Assembly: GCA_040880585.1 (NCBI GenBank)
Contig: JBBDID010000026.1
Span: 1 to 64,000, forward strand
Length of the DNA: 64,000 nucleotides
Source of the DNA: Paracrocinitomix sp040880585
GTDB taxonomy: Bacteria > Bacteroidota > Bacteroidia > Flavobacteriales_D > Crocinitomicaceae
Reading direction: 5' to 3'
Part shown: piece after piece, positions 41,534 through 50,720 of the stretch
How the letters are laid out: each line of letters starts with the position of its first letter
Position numbering within the stretch: position 1 is the stretch's first letter
Notes under the pieces: model-generated
What the model was told of the DNA's origin: nothing
Seen by the model: only the letters and a program-made list of their open reading frames with translations
Databases searched by the model: none
Translations under genes and position numbers: made by a program

Positions 41534-43162
41534 TTATCCTAAAAACGGATAACGATAATCAGTTGGAGAAACAAATGTTTCTTTGATGTTTCTTGGTGTG
41601 CACCATCTCAACAAGTTCAGGTATGACCCGGCTTTGTCATTGGTTCCGGATGCGCGTGAACCTCCAAATGGTTGCTGTCCTACAACGGCTCCTGTTGGCT
41701 TGTCATTGATGTAGAAGTTACCTGCGGCATGTTCCAGTTTTTCAGAAGCCTGAACAATCGCATATCGATCATTGCTGAATATAGCGCCTGTTAAACCATA
41801 AGGCGAAGTAGTATCTACTAATTCAAGTGTTTCTTCCCATTTATTTTCATCATACACATAAATGGTGATCACCGGCCCAAAGATCTCTTCTACCATGGTT
41901 TTAAACATGGGGTTACTGGTTTTAATAACAGTTGGCTCAATGAAATATCCTTCTGATTTATCGTAATTTCCGCCTACTAAAATTTCAGCATCCTTAGCTT
42001 TTTTGGCAAAATCAATGTAACTGGCGATCTTGTCAAAGGCCCTTTCGTCAATGACGGCATTAATAAAGTTACCAAAATCAACCGGACTTCCCATTTTAAA
42101 TGATTTTACATCTTTTACCACATGATCTAAAATTTCATCTGCAATATTTGAAGGAAGATAGGCACGTGAAGCAGCTGAACATTTCTGACCCTGAAATTCA
42201 AAGGCACCTCTTGAAATAGCAGTCGCCACTTGTTTAGGGACTGAAGTTTTATGTACAACGATAAAATCTTTACCGCCTGTTTCACCTACAATTCTTGGGT
42301 ACGTTTTGTACAGGTCAATGTTGTTGCCAATGGTTTTCCACAAATGTTTGAAAACAGTGGTTGACCCCGTGAAGTGAAGTCCTGCAAAATCAGGGTGTTT
42401 AAAAATGACATCTCCTGCAACCGGACCATCTACTGTAATCATATTGATGACACCATCCGGTACACCGGCTTCTTTGAACAACTCCATAATAACTTGTGCA
42501 GAATACATTTGAGATTCGGCAGGTTTCCAAACCACAACATTACCCATCATAGCGGGTGCTGCACTTAGGTTACCGGCAATGGCCGTAAAGTTAAAGGGAG
42601 AAATGGCAAAAACAAATCCTTCCAGACCCCGGTACTCTAATCGGTTCCAAATACCATGATCAGATTCAGGTTGTTCTGTATAGATTTGCTGCATGTATGC
42701 CACATTGAATCTAAGAAAATCAACCAATTCACAGGCAGAATCTATTTCAGCCTGAAAAGCATTTTTTGACTGTCCCAGCATGGTAGCTGCATTCATTTTA
42801 TTTCTGTAAGGACCTTCTAAAAGATCAGCTGCTCTCAGGAAAATAGATGCTCTGTGTTCCCAGGGCATGGCTGCCCATTTTTTTCGTGCGCCCAGCGCTG
42901 CATCAATGGCTTTTTTTACGTGAGAAGCGTCACCGTAATTGAAATATCCCAATACATGTTTGTGATCATGGGGAGGGGATATTTTTTTCTTATTATCTGT
43001 ACGAACTTCTTCACTACCGATATACATGGGTACATCAATAGGTTGCTGAGCTCGCATGGCTTTGTAGGTTTCTAATAGGCGCTCTTTTTCAATTGTATTT
43101 GGCGCATAAGGTGTAATGGGATCGTTTACCGGAAAAGGTACGTTGTAAATTGCGTTTGGCAT
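41534..43162 (-). CDS. pruA: L-glutamate gamma-semialdehyde dehydrogenase (P5C dehydrogenase)
   Basis: This 542-residue protein oxidises L-glutamate gamma-semialdehyde to glutamate with NAD+, the second step of proline breakdown. Landmarks: PFNFTAIAGNLSAAPAMMGNVVVWKPA, FTGSTTVFKHLW, VGETGGKDF (catalytic Glu), FEFQGQKCSAASRAYLP (catalytic Cys) and EIFGPVITIYVYD. The length and the monofunctional form without PutA fit other Bacteroidota enzymes. The proline dehydrogenase gene is not in this window. It has its own terminator and a minus-strand -7-like TAATTTTG at 43187-43194. Confidence 0.96.
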   Translation of the reverse strand: MPNAIYNVPFPVNDPITPYAPNTIEKERLLETYKAMRAQQPIDVPMYIGSEEVRTDNKKKISPPHDHKHVLGYFNYGDASHVKKAIDAALGARKKWAAMPWEHRASIFLRAADLLEGPYRNKMNAATMLGQSKNAFQAEIDSACELVDFLRFNVAYMQQIYTEQPESDHGIWNRLEYRGLEGFVFAISPFNFTAIAGNLSAAPAMMGNVVVWKPAESQMYSAQVIMELFKEAGVPDGVINMITVDGPVAGDVIFKHPDFAGLHFTGSTTVFKHLWKTIGNNIDLYKTYPRIVGETGGKDFIVVHKTSVPKQVATAISRGAFEFQGQKCSAASRAYLPSNIADEILDHVVKDVKSFKMGSPVDFGNFINAVIDERAFDKIASYIDFAKKAKDAEILVGGNYDKSEGYFIEPTVIKTSNPMFKTMVEEIFGPVITIYVYDENKWEETLELVDTTSPYGLTGAIFSNDRYAIVQASEKLEHAAGNFYINDKPTGAVVGQQPFGGSRASGTNDKAGSYLNLLRWCTPRNIKETFVSPTDYRYPFLG

Positions 43163-43186
43163 TTTAATTTTGATTTAATTCAGCAC

Positions 43187-43194
43187 CAAAATTA
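43187..43194 (-). promoter_or_regulatory. Putative -7 element of pruA
   Basis: The minus strand reads TAATTTTG, 24 bases before the start codon, matching TAnnTTTG. No convincing -33 TTG. Confidence 0.35.
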
Positions 43195-43268
43195 ATGAAA
43201 TTTTAAGAAGGTTGGGGTGATTTAAGTCACATTGCCCGCAATGCTACGCATATAGCCGCCTATAGCTG

Positions 43269-43655
43269 TTAGTTTAACTTGGGTTTTGTGATCAGGTCAA
43301 ATTTGGGAACCGTTACTTTGAATGTTTCTTTGGTTTTTACCTTTTCAAAAATATAATGCCCGGTCATGAAGCCTATTTCAGAATGCAGGTCGCAACCCGA
43401 AACGTATACGTGCTTTCTTCCCGGTGAAAGTATAGGTTGTTCCCCTACAATTCCGTCTCCCTTAACTTCACGGGCAGGGTTCAATGAATCAAAAATGTAC
43501 CAATAACGAGTTTTTAACTGAATGTCAAAATCGTTTGTGTTTTCAATCACAATTCGGTAATTGAAGAAGTAAAGTCCGTTCTCAGAATTTGAGAGGTCTT
43601 TCCTGTAGATACTCTCTACACTGATCTTTACGCCGTATGTTAATCCTGTAATCAC
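43269..43655 (-). CDS. apaG: ApaG domain protein
   Basis: A 128-residue single-domain ApaG protein with a fibronectin/Ig-like fold: GVKISVESIYRKDLSNSENG, YFFNYRIVIENTNDFDIQLK, TRYWYIFDSLNPAREVKGDG, IVGEQPILSPGRKHVYVSGC and GFMTGHYIFEK. ApaG is genetically linked to Co2+/Mg2+ resistance in enterobacteria; the biochemical role is not settled. It is a single gene between pruA and the CPBP protease. Confidence 0.95.
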   Translation of the reverse strand: MITGLTYGVKISVESIYRKDLSNSENGLYFFNYRIVIENTNDFDIQLKTRYWYIFDSLNPAREVKGDGIVGEQPILSPGRKHVYVSGCDLHSEIGFMTGHYIFEKVKTKETFKVTVPKFDLITKPKLN

Positions 43656-43747
43656 TTTTCTAATATATAACTAAAATTTTAAACGAATAGACTTTTATTT
43701 TCAAAAGCTATCAATATAGATAACGTTACTCAATATAAAAAGGTTTG

Positions 43748-44770
43748 TTAATTAGTTTGAATAAATGCAAGAAACTCCATTCCCCAGGCCACGCCCAAGT
43801 GTGCAATCAAGCCACCAAATATATTTCTGGATGCATAGGCGAGTATGCCTAAAATATAACCTCCGAAGATAGAACTGATGGCTTCTCCTGCAGGTTTTCC
43901 AAAATGTAAAAAGCAGTACACCACCACCATAGGTAAAATAGCTTCTTTACCAACAATGCGTGATAATCCCACCACTAAAAAGCCTCTAAAAAATAATTCC
44001 ACAGAAATGAAATCAAATCCGTAACACAGCTCGTATATACCTGCAGTTTGCCACTGTTCTAGGCGCATGTGCTCATATTCAAAATGGTCAATATAGGTCG
44101 GGTATTCTTCTAAAAAATCGGGACGAAGAGAAGCTAAATAAATAAGTGGGATCATAAATAAAATCAACCATAAGTAAGGGCGAACCTTTGCTCCGTTTAG
44201 TGCAAACCCATACCATTCAGGGTGAAAAGTCCGACTGAAAAAATAAAGTATATACAAAGGGATGATCACGGTTAAGGTGCTGGATAAATTACTGAAACAG
44301 GCATGTGCCCAGCCATAGATATAAGGGTTGTCAGAGAACCACTCATTGGCATATTGCATGATGTAATAACTGCTATCCAGCGACAAAAAAAGCAAGCCAA
44401 TCAAGGCATAAATAATATAATTGGGCTGTAATAGGGTACGGGATCCTTTTAGCAGCGCAATGAATAGAATGATAAAAAGAAATGGGAGAGCGTAAAAAAG
44501 AAAGAGATAAAGAATCGACTCTAAGGATTTGTAATTGATGTGGATCATGCGCTCATAAAAAGAGGCGTATTCTCCGTAATCCAAGCCATAATTCAGATAA
44601 ATACAAATCCCTAAAAATAAAGCGGTGATGAGGTGCGTTTTCCAATTGAACGGCTTCTCTTTAACCGTATCTTTTTCATCTCTAAAGAAGTTCTTAATAT
44701 ATTTGAGGAAAATTCTCATCCGGCGGTAAAAATAGGAGAAAAATTTATGGAATAATTGCGGATGAGGCAT
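43748..44770 (-). CDS. CPBP-family intramembrane protease-like protein
   Basis: A 340-residue protein with about eight membrane helices. CPBP motif 1 is present as ISVELFFRGFLVVGL (V replaces the first Glu of EExxxR), motif 2 as CFLHFGKP (FxxxH) and motif 3 as IAHLGVAWGMEF. The family includes Rce1/MroQ-type glutamic proteases that process membrane-associated substrates. The missing first Glu of the EE pair makes catalysis uncertain. Divergent from the gene at 44788, whose start is only 17 bp away, so promoters must overlap the coding start. Confidence 0.85.
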   Translation of the reverse strand: MPHPQLFHKFFSYFYRRMRIFLKYIKNFFRDEKDTVKEKPFNWKTHLITALFLGICIYLNYGLDYGEYASFYERMIHINYKSLESILYLFLFYALPFLFIILFIALLKGSRTLLQPNYIIYALIGLLFLSLDSSYYIMQYANEWFSDNPYIYGWAHACFSNLSSTLTVIIPLYILYFFSRTFHPEWYGFALNGAKVRPYLWLILFMIPLIYLASLRPDFLEEYPTYIDHFEYEHMRLEQWQTAGIYELCYGFDFISVELFFRGFLVVGLSRIVGKEAILPMVVVYCFLHFGKPAGEAISSIFGGYILGILAYASRNIFGGLIAHLGVAWGMEFLAFIQTN

Positions 44771-44787
44771 CCACTGAGAAATCGGCT

Positions 44788-46107
44788 ATGTTAAAGCACC
44801 TTTTTTTATCCATATTAATGATCTGCTCTTTACAACTCCATGCTCAAAAACTGGTGCTTTATGGCGATATAGTAGATGTAGAGGGGGATCCTGTTAAAGG
44901 GGTGAAGGTTTTTCTTTCAAAAACACCAAAAACCTACGTACTGAGTGATAAAAATGGGCGATTCTATTTGTCTTACCAAAAAGATGCTTCGGATAGTTTG
45001 AAATTTCAAACCATAAAATTTGCCCCATACAGCACCATCATCTCAAAGCGAATGGAAAAAAGAGCCCTGAGAAAAAATGATTCCATTTACTTTGAAATCG
45101 TGATGCCTGATCGCATGTTTGATATTTTTGAAGTACGTCCCAACACCCCTGACACATTATTTGGAACGCAAGAATACAGTGTAGAAGACTTTTCTTTTTT
45201 ACCGGACGGAAGAATGATTTTACTCACTTATGAAAAAACACTTAAAAAAGGAGCGGTATTAAGGTTATTGGACAGCAACCAAACTGTCATTAATAAATAT
45301 TACGTTTTGGGAGATGCGGTGGAGTTGACGGAAGATTATCGGGGAAACATTCATTTGATAGGAGAGGAGCGCATTTATTTGATTCGTGTGGTAAGAGATC
45401 ACATCCGGGCATTGCAAGAATCCAGAGAGTATTACTTCAAATATGTGGCGCCGATAATTGACACCATTGGATCAAATATTTATTTCTCCAATTTTTCAGA
45501 AATATATCCTGCATTTGATTATTTAGAGTTTGATCGGGAAGACTCTTCCTATTCAACCATCCTACAAGTAGAAGATTCATCCATGATGGAATTTTACAGG
45601 GCAGAATTTAAGTATGTAGACGTACGCACAAAAATTTGGGCACATCAAAAACAGATTGAGACCGGAATTGACAAAGAGGTGTGGGTAGGCGCTACTGTTT
45701 TTACTAATTCTATTTATTACCGCCCGGTTTACGCCCCTTTGTTTAAAACCGGAGAAGATACCCTGGTGATATTTGACCATTACAAGAATAAAATGTTTAG
45801 GTATACACCTGAAGAGGGATTTATAGACAGTACACGCATCTCTTATCACTTACATGCCCGGCGATCCGGCTGGGAACAACCATTATTGCACGATAAAGTC
45901 AGAGGAAATGTCTATGCTTTATTTGAAAAAGGAGGATATACCTACTTAAGTGAGATCGATAAAGAAAAAGGGATCGTGAAACAGTCCTTTAAATTGCACT
46001 TCAAATACGTAGAAAGGATTCAAATTGTGGATGGAAAGGTATTCTATATTTACCGCCCTTTTGAATCGATTCAGAAAAAATACATTTACCGGGAAAAACT
46101 CAGTTGA
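44788..46107 (+). CDS. Secreted protein with an N-terminal CarboxypepD-reg-like domain
   Basis: A 439-residue protein with a signal peptide (LFLSILMICSLQLHAQ). Residues 22-95 form a carboxypeptidase-regulatory-like beta sandwich (VLYGDIVDVEGDPVKGVKVF, LSDKNGRFYLSY). The remainder (about 110-430) is a beta-propeller-like repeat region (YSVEDFSFLPDGRMILLTYE, LTEDYRGNIHLIGEERIYLI, LVIFDHYKNKMFRYTPEEGF), without a T9SS sorting domain or a barrel end. Function unknown. Its stop codon abuts the stop of the convergent gene with no spacer (TGATCA). Confidence 0.82.
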   Translation: MLKHLFLSILMICSLQLHAQKLVLYGDIVDVEGDPVKGVKVFLSKTPKTYVLSDKNGRFYLSYQKDASDSLKFQTIKFAPYSTIISKRMEKRALRKNDSIYFEIVMPDRMFDIFEVRPNTPDTLFGTQEYSVEDFSFLPDGRMILLTYEKTLKKGAVLRLLDSNQTVINKYYVLGDAVELTEDYRGNIHLIGEERIYLIRVVRDHIRALQESREYYFKYVAPIIDTIGSNIYFSNFSEIYPAFDYLEFDREDSSYSTILQVEDSSMMEFYRAEFKYVDVRTKIWAHQKQIETGIDKEVWVGATVFTNSIYYRPVYAPLFKTGEDTLVIFDHYKNKMFRYTPEEGFIDSTRISYHLHARRSGWEQPLLHDKVRGNVYALFEKGGYTYLSEIDKEKGIVKQSFKLHFKYVERIQIVDGKVFYIYRPFESIQKKYIYREKLS

Positions 46108-47196
46108 TCAATCGTTCTTAATGGCCGACCTGTTTTTAGATTTGCGTTTAAACAAACGGAATGTTTTTCGATTTTTTTTGCTCTTCTCGTCTTTCTTTTG
46201 CGTTTTTTTATCCCGTACATCTTCAATCGGTGCGATAGGGTTTCCTCCACTATTTACCGGAGAATCCGGATCTACCGGATTGATCCATTCATTGTCTTCA
46301 GAAACAAATTCACTGCTGTCACCACTATCTGAAGGATGCCATTGCTTTATACTTTCATTGGGATCATTATAGGCAATTACATCTTCTTTATAACGCCATA
46401 TTTCTCCATCCCACACATAACTATCATAAGTCATGTCCGGAATATAAAAATCATACATGCCTTCCAGGTTCTTTTGTTCAGGCACCAAATGGTCAAATAC
46501 GATTCCTCCCAATTTTTCATTGACATTCAAAGAAACAACTGCTTTTTCAGAATATTCAAAGAAAACCCTTCTTACCAATTGCTTTGCATCTTTAGAGGCC
46601 TGGAAAAGTGGATGCCCCAGACGCAAGCTTTTTCCTTTAAAGTAAAAAACATCAATCAATTTTTGGTTGGTAGAGCGGTTTTTTCCACTGTACCCCAATA
46701 CGGTGTAATAGGTTTTGTTGCCTTGTTCTACCGGAATTATTTTATAGTAGAGCGCCCCGTACCAATTGTTAGGCGTAAGTACATTAGTGGGATGCGGAGG
46801 AAGTGTAAACTGATCTTCTTTGAACTCATACACGCGGTTCGGTCGGTCACCCCATCTGGGAGTGATCAAATAACAATAATGAGAATGATTAAGCTCCTGA
46901 TCCTCTATGTTCCAGTTAAAAATTCGAAAAGCGGCATCAGGAGAGGTAATGGTGGACATAGTTGTCCATGAGCTGAATTCATATTCCATGGCGCCCGGAT
47001 AAGCCAATACTTCTTGCAGTTCTGCAATCAAACTGGTATTGATCATCTCTTTTTTAACATCCTCTTCTGCATTCCTGAGATCGGTCAATAGTTCTTTAAC
47101 TTCAGCTTCTTTGCGAATCAAAAAGGTATCCACCTCTACTTCTTTGGCAAAAGCAATGGATTGAAAAAGCAGTATGAAGGTTAAGAGTTGTCGCAT
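46108..47196 (-). CDS. Hypothetical secreted protein
   Basis: About 362 residues from the ATG at 47196 (RQLLTFILLFQSIAFAKEVE signal peptide); the longer frame to 47307 adds 37 residues with no conserved feature. It has a helical stretch (TFLIRKEAEVKELLTDLRNA), a beta-rich core with many aromatics (FRIFNWNIEDQELNHSHYCY, KTYYTVLGYSGKNRSTNQKL, VWDGEIWRYKEDVIAYNDPN) and a Lys-rich C-terminus (KKTQKKDEKSKKNRKTFRLF). Not a family I can name. Periplasmic or surface location expected. Confidence 0.75.
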   Translation of the reverse strand: MRQLLTFILLFQSIAFAKEVEVDTFLIRKEAEVKELLTDLRNAEEDVKKEMINTSLIAELQEVLAYPGAMEYEFSSWTTMSTITSPDAAFRIFNWNIEDQELNHSHYCYLITPRWGDRPNRVYEFKEDQFTLPPHPTNVLTPNNWYGALYYKIIPVEQGNKTYYTVLGYSGKNRSTNQKLIDVFYFKGKSLRLGHPLFQASKDAKQLVRRVFFEYSEKAVVSLNVNEKLGGIVFDHLVPEQKNLEGMYDFYIPDMTYDSYVWDGEIWRYKEDVIAYNDPNESIKQWHPSDSGDSSEFVSEDNEWINPVDPDSPVNSGGNPIAPIEDVRDKKTQKKDEKSKKNRKTFRLFKRKSKNRSAIKND

Positions 47197-47358
47197 TCTA
47201 AATTTTATAACGAAATGACAGCATAAAAGTAACACCCCAAATTTACAAGCTTTTACGGCAACTACCATGAAAGGTTGGGAGAAATTTCCTGAAGTTTTGT
47301 TCTTCAATGTAGTAGATCAAATGATTTGAAAGAATATATTTTATACCTTCGCTTGCTT

Positions 47359-48225
47359 ATGGGGTCAGTTAAAATTAGAATAGGAGGCGTTCCTGAGCAT
47401 TACAATTTACCGATTCATCTTGCAAAAGAGAACGGTGCCTTTTCAAAACGCGGAATAGATTTGGAGTGGACGGATTTTGGAGGCGGAACCGGGCAGATGA
47501 CAAAGGCTTTGAGAGAGAATGAAATAGATGTTTGTGTTTTGTTGACTGAAGGAATGATTGCAGATATCATAAAAGGCAATCCGTCAAAAATCATTTCAGA
47601 ATACGTACTGACTCCTTTAACCTGGGGAATTCATACAGGCATGAACAACGCATTAGAAGATTATCGCGATATCTACGATAAACAATATGCGATTAGTCGG
47701 TTTGGTTCAGGATCCCATCTTATGGCAATTGTAGACGCTGAAAGTAAAGGGCATAGACTGAAAAAAGAGCAGTTTACGACTATCAATGACATCAACGGCG
47801 CTTTATCTTCTCTGGATAAAAATGAAACAGATGTTTTTTTCTGGGAAAAATATACTACCAAACCCTATGTAGATGCGGGTAAATTGAAAAGAATCGGAGA
47901 ATACCGAACGCCATGGCCATGTTTTGTAATCGCTGTCAGGGAAGAGTTTCTTGAAAAGTATCCCGGGCAATTGATCAGAATGCTGCGGGTGATTCACGAT
48001 CAATGTGATCGATTTATGGAAAACAAAGATGCACCGGCAATCGTAGCCAGTCGCTATAAATTAGAATTAGAAGATGCTGAACGCTGGTATAACAGTACGG
48101 AATGGGCTATTCACGGTTGGGTGTCGGATAAAATGATCGACAATGTGATTTATCACTTAAAAAGAGCAGAAATCATTGAAAATGATCAAGAAATTCCCGA
48201 ACTTATTTGGAAAAGAAATAAATGA
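47359..48225 (+). CDS. Cytosolic substrate-binding-protein-like (NMT1/PhnD type) protein
   Basis: 288 residues from the ATG at 47359 (a TTG start at 47326 adds 11 residues). The fold matches the SsuA/THI5/NMT1 class of solute-binding proteins: VKIRIGGVPEHYNLPIHLAK, ENGAFSKRGIDLEWTDFGGG, LRENEIDVCVLLTEGMIADI, RFGSGSHLMAI, TDVFFWEKYTTKPYVDAGKL and FVIAVREEFLEKYPGQLIRM. No signal peptide or lipobox, and no ABC permease or ATPase nearby, so it probably works in the cytoplasm as an enzyme or ligand sensor. The 3' end overlaps the N-formylglutamate amidohydrolase gene by 4 bp. Confidence 0.85.
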   Translation: MGSVKIRIGGVPEHYNLPIHLAKENGAFSKRGIDLEWTDFGGGTGQMTKALRENEIDVCVLLTEGMIADIIKGNPSKIISEYVLTPLTWGIHTGMNNALEDYRDIYDKQYAISRFGSGSHLMAIVDAESKGHRLKKEQFTTINDINGALSSLDKNETDVFFWEKYTTKPYVDAGKLKRIGEYRTPWPCFVIAVREEFLEKYPGQLIRMLRVIHDQCDRFMENKDAPAIVASRYKLELEDAERWYNSTEWAIHGWVSDKMIDNVIYHLKRAEIIENDQEIPELIWKRNK

Positions 48226-49028
48226 GTGAACCATATTACATCAAAGAAGCTGTAAAGGAAGAAGTTCCCATTATTTTAAGTATTCCGCACAGTGGAACTG
48301 AATTTCCGGATGAAGTGAAAGATCATTATTTACCGGAACAATTACAATCACTAGACGATACAGATTGGTTTTTGCATGATTTATATCACTTTGCTCCCTC
48401 TATGGGGATTACCGTGATCCACGCAAAATATTCAAGATGGTTGATTGATTTGAACCGTGATCCGGCCAGTAAGCCTTTATATGAAGATGGCAGAATCATA
48501 ACCGGATTAACCCCAAAACAAGATTTTAAAGGGAATCCTATTTATAAAACGGATTGTGAACCTGATCAAAAGGAGGTGGATCGCCGGATTGAGTTATATT
48601 ATAAACCGTATTATAAAAAAGTTCGCGAACTGCTGGAAGCTCGAAAAGAAAAGTTTGGAAAAGCCCTGTTGTGGGATGCCCACTCTATTAGACAGCATGT
48701 ACCCACCATTAGAAAAACACCTTTCCCTGAGATGATTTTGGGGAATAATGACGGAAAAACAGCCGATAAAAAATACATAGATATCACCTTGAAAAACTTA
48801 TCAGAAGGCTATCAGCTCAGTCATAATGATCCCTTTAAAGGGGGACACATTACCCGTTATTTTGGCGATCCTGAAAACCAGATCCATGCCCTGCAGTTAG
48901 AGCGGAATAAGAATCTCTATATGGATGATGCAGAAAGAAAATTTGACGAAAAAAAGGCGAATCGAATGCGGGAAGTGTTGGAATTTAACTTTGAACAACT
49001 GATTGAAGCACTGCGCTCAAATGGATAG
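48222..49028 (+). CDS. N-formylglutamate amidohydrolase family protein
   Basis: A 268-residue metal-dependent amidohydrolase. Family hallmarks: LSIPHSGTEFPDEV, DTDWFLHDLYHFA, VIHAKYSRWLIDLNRDPASK, LLWDAHSIRQHVP, NDPFKGGHITRYFGDPEN and HALQLERNKNLYM. N-formylglutamate deformylase (HutG) releases formate and glutamate in one route of histidine breakdown, but related enzymes act on other N-acyl substrates. No other hut genes are present. The 4-bp overlap with the binding-protein-like gene implies a joint role. Confidence 0.92.
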   Translation: MSEPYYIKEAVKEEVPIILSIPHSGTEFPDEVKDHYLPEQLQSLDDTDWFLHDLYHFAPSMGITVIHAKYSRWLIDLNRDPASKPLYEDGRIITGLTPKQDFKGNPIYKTDCEPDQKEVDRRIELYYKPYYKKVRELLEARKEKFGKALLWDAHSIRQHVPTIRKTPFPEMILGNNDGKTADKKYIDITLKNLSEGYQLSHNDPFKGGHITRYFGDPENQIHALQLERNKNLYMDDAERKFDEKKANRMREVLEFNFEQLIEALRSNG

Positions 49029-49043
49029 TTTTTTTTACTTTCT

Positions 49044-50642
49044 TTAATTTTCCTGCTCCACCTTAAAATCAGAAGTAAAGTGAAAGGTAATATCCGGATA
49101 ATCTGTTTGTGCCATTTGAAGTAAGAAAGGGGTTTCTGCTAAAAACACATAGTTGTCGTCCTTATCTTTTGCCAGATACATAGATTTTGCTTTAATGAAT
49201 TGTTCCAGTTGCCCCTTGTTATCAGTGGTCATCCAACAAGCTTTGTGGTAGCGTTTAGGAACGAATTCACATTTGGCGCCATACTCATGTTCCAGGCGGT
49301 ATTTGATGACTTCAAATTGCAGTTGCCCAACGGTTCCAACAATTTTACGATTTCCGGGTTGTTGTATGAATAATTGCGCTACACCTTCATCTGTCAACTG
49401 CTGAATACCTTTGTCCAGTTGCTTGGCTTTCATAGGGTCTTTGTTTTCCAGTTCCATAAAGATTTCCGGTGAAAAACTCGGAATTCCCTTAAAAGAAAAG
49501 GTATCTCCTTCGGTTAGTGTATCGCCAATTTTAAAGTTACCGGTGTCGTAAAGGCCAACTACATCTCCGGGAAAAGCTTCGTCAATTACACTCTTGTCTT
49601 GCGCCATAAATGATGTGGGATTGGGAAACTTCAGCTTCTTCTCTTGACGAACGTGATTGTAAAAAGTATTTCGTTGAAATTTCCCACTCACAATGCGCAA
49701 AAAAGCAATCCGGTCTCTGTGATTGGGGTCCAGATTGGCGTGAATTTTAAAAATAAATCCTGAAAAATTATCGTCTTGAGGATCGATAAATCCCATATTG
49801 GTTTCTCTACCTCTGGGTGCAGGTGAAATGTCCAAAAAAGTTTCCAGCAATTCTTTTACCCCAAAATTATTAATTGCTGATCCAAAAAAGACAGGAGCAA
49901 CATTTCCGGCCAGGTATTCTTCTTTTTTAAAAGGATCATAGACACCGTTGACCAATTCTAATTCTTCTTTTAATTCAGCGGTTGGTTCTTCACCAATAAT
50001 TGCTTCAACTTGTGGGTCGTCTAAATGATCGATCTTTACCACTTCATCTGAAATTTTGGTTTTATTGGGTGCAAAAAGGTTCAGTTCCTGATTGTAAATG
50101 TTGTAAACACCTTGAAAAGTATGTCCTATTCCTATTGGCCATGATAAAGGGCGCACCTTGATCTCAAGCATATCTTCTAATTCGTCCAACAAATCAAAAG
50201 CATCTCTTCCTTCCCGATCCATCTTATTAATAAAAATGATGACGGGTGTCTTTCTCATGCGGCAAACTTCCATGAGACGCTCTGTTTGTGCTTCAACACC
50301 ACTGGCAGAGTCTATGATCAAAATAACACTGTCCACAGCCGTTAAGGTCCGGTAGGTGTCTTCTGCAAAATCTTTATGTCCCGGTGTGTCCAGAATATTG
50401 ATCTGTTTACCTCCATATTGAAACGCCATCACAGAAGTAGCGACTGATATTCCTCTTTGTTTTTCAATCTCCATAAAGTCAGAAGTGGCTGTTTTCTTGA
50501 TTTTATTGCTCTTTACTGCACCGGCAGTTTGAATGGCTCCACCAAAAAGCAGGAGTTTTTCCGTTAAAGTGGTTTTACCTGCATCCGGGTGAGAAATAAT
50601 TGCAAATGTCCTTCTCTTCTCTATTTCCTTGGTGTTCTTCAT
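49044..50642 (-). CDS. prfC: Peptide chain release factor 3
   Basis: A 532-residue translational GTPase that removes RF1/RF2 from the ribosome after termination. P-loop HPDAGKTT (18-25), effector loop MEIEKQRGISVATSVM, DTPGHKDF (G3), NKMD (G4), and the RF3-specific elements PLSWPIGIGHTFQGVYN and GTVGQLQFEVIKYRLEHEYG. Length is normal. The divergent region to 50720 contains opposed TAnnTTTG-like elements: minus TACTTTTG (50691-50698) and plus TACATTTG (50710-50717). Confidence 0.96.
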   Translation of the reverse strand: MKNTKEIEKRRTFAIISHPDAGKTTLTEKLLLFGGAIQTAGAVKSNKIKKTATSDFMEIEKQRGISVATSVMAFQYGGKQINILDTPGHKDFAEDTYRTLTAVDSVILIIDSASGVEAQTERLMEVCRMRKTPVIIFINKMDREGRDAFDLLDELEDMLEIKVRPLSWPIGIGHTFQGVYNIYNQELNLFAPNKTKISDEVVKIDHLDDPQVEAIIGEEPTAELKEELELVNGVYDPFKKEEYLAGNVAPVFFGSAINNFGVKELLETFLDISPAPRGRETNMGFIDPQDDNFSGFIFKIHANLDPNHRDRIAFLRIVSGKFQRNTFYNHVRQEKKLKFPNPTSFMAQDKSVIDEAFPGDVVGLYDTGNFKIGDTLTEGDTFSFKGIPSFSPEIFMELENKDPMKAKQLDKGIQQLTDEGVAQLFIQQPGNRKIVGTVGQLQFEVIKYRLEHEYGAKCEFVPKRYHKACWMTTDNKGQLEQFIKAKSMYLAKDKDDNYVFLAETPFLLQMAQTDYPDITFHFTSDFKVEQEN

Positions 50643-50690
50643 TTGAATTTTAGTTCTACTGTTTTAGCGTCTTTTAACAAAGTGAGGTAA

Positions 50691-50698
50691 CAAAAGTA
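50691..50698 (-). promoter_or_regulatory. Putative -7 element of prfC
   Basis: The minus strand reads TACTTTTG (TAnnTTTG), about 48 bases before the prfC start codon. An opposing TACATTTG sits 12 bases further right on +, where the start codon at 50721 would leave almost no leader. Confidence 0.35.
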
Positions 50699-50720
50699 GG
50701 TGTTTTTCGTACATTTGTGC

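Noticed and set aside
46336..46971. Plus-strand 211-codon ORF
   Set aside because: Antisense to the secreted protein at 46108-47196, with no signal peptide or family; a shadow.
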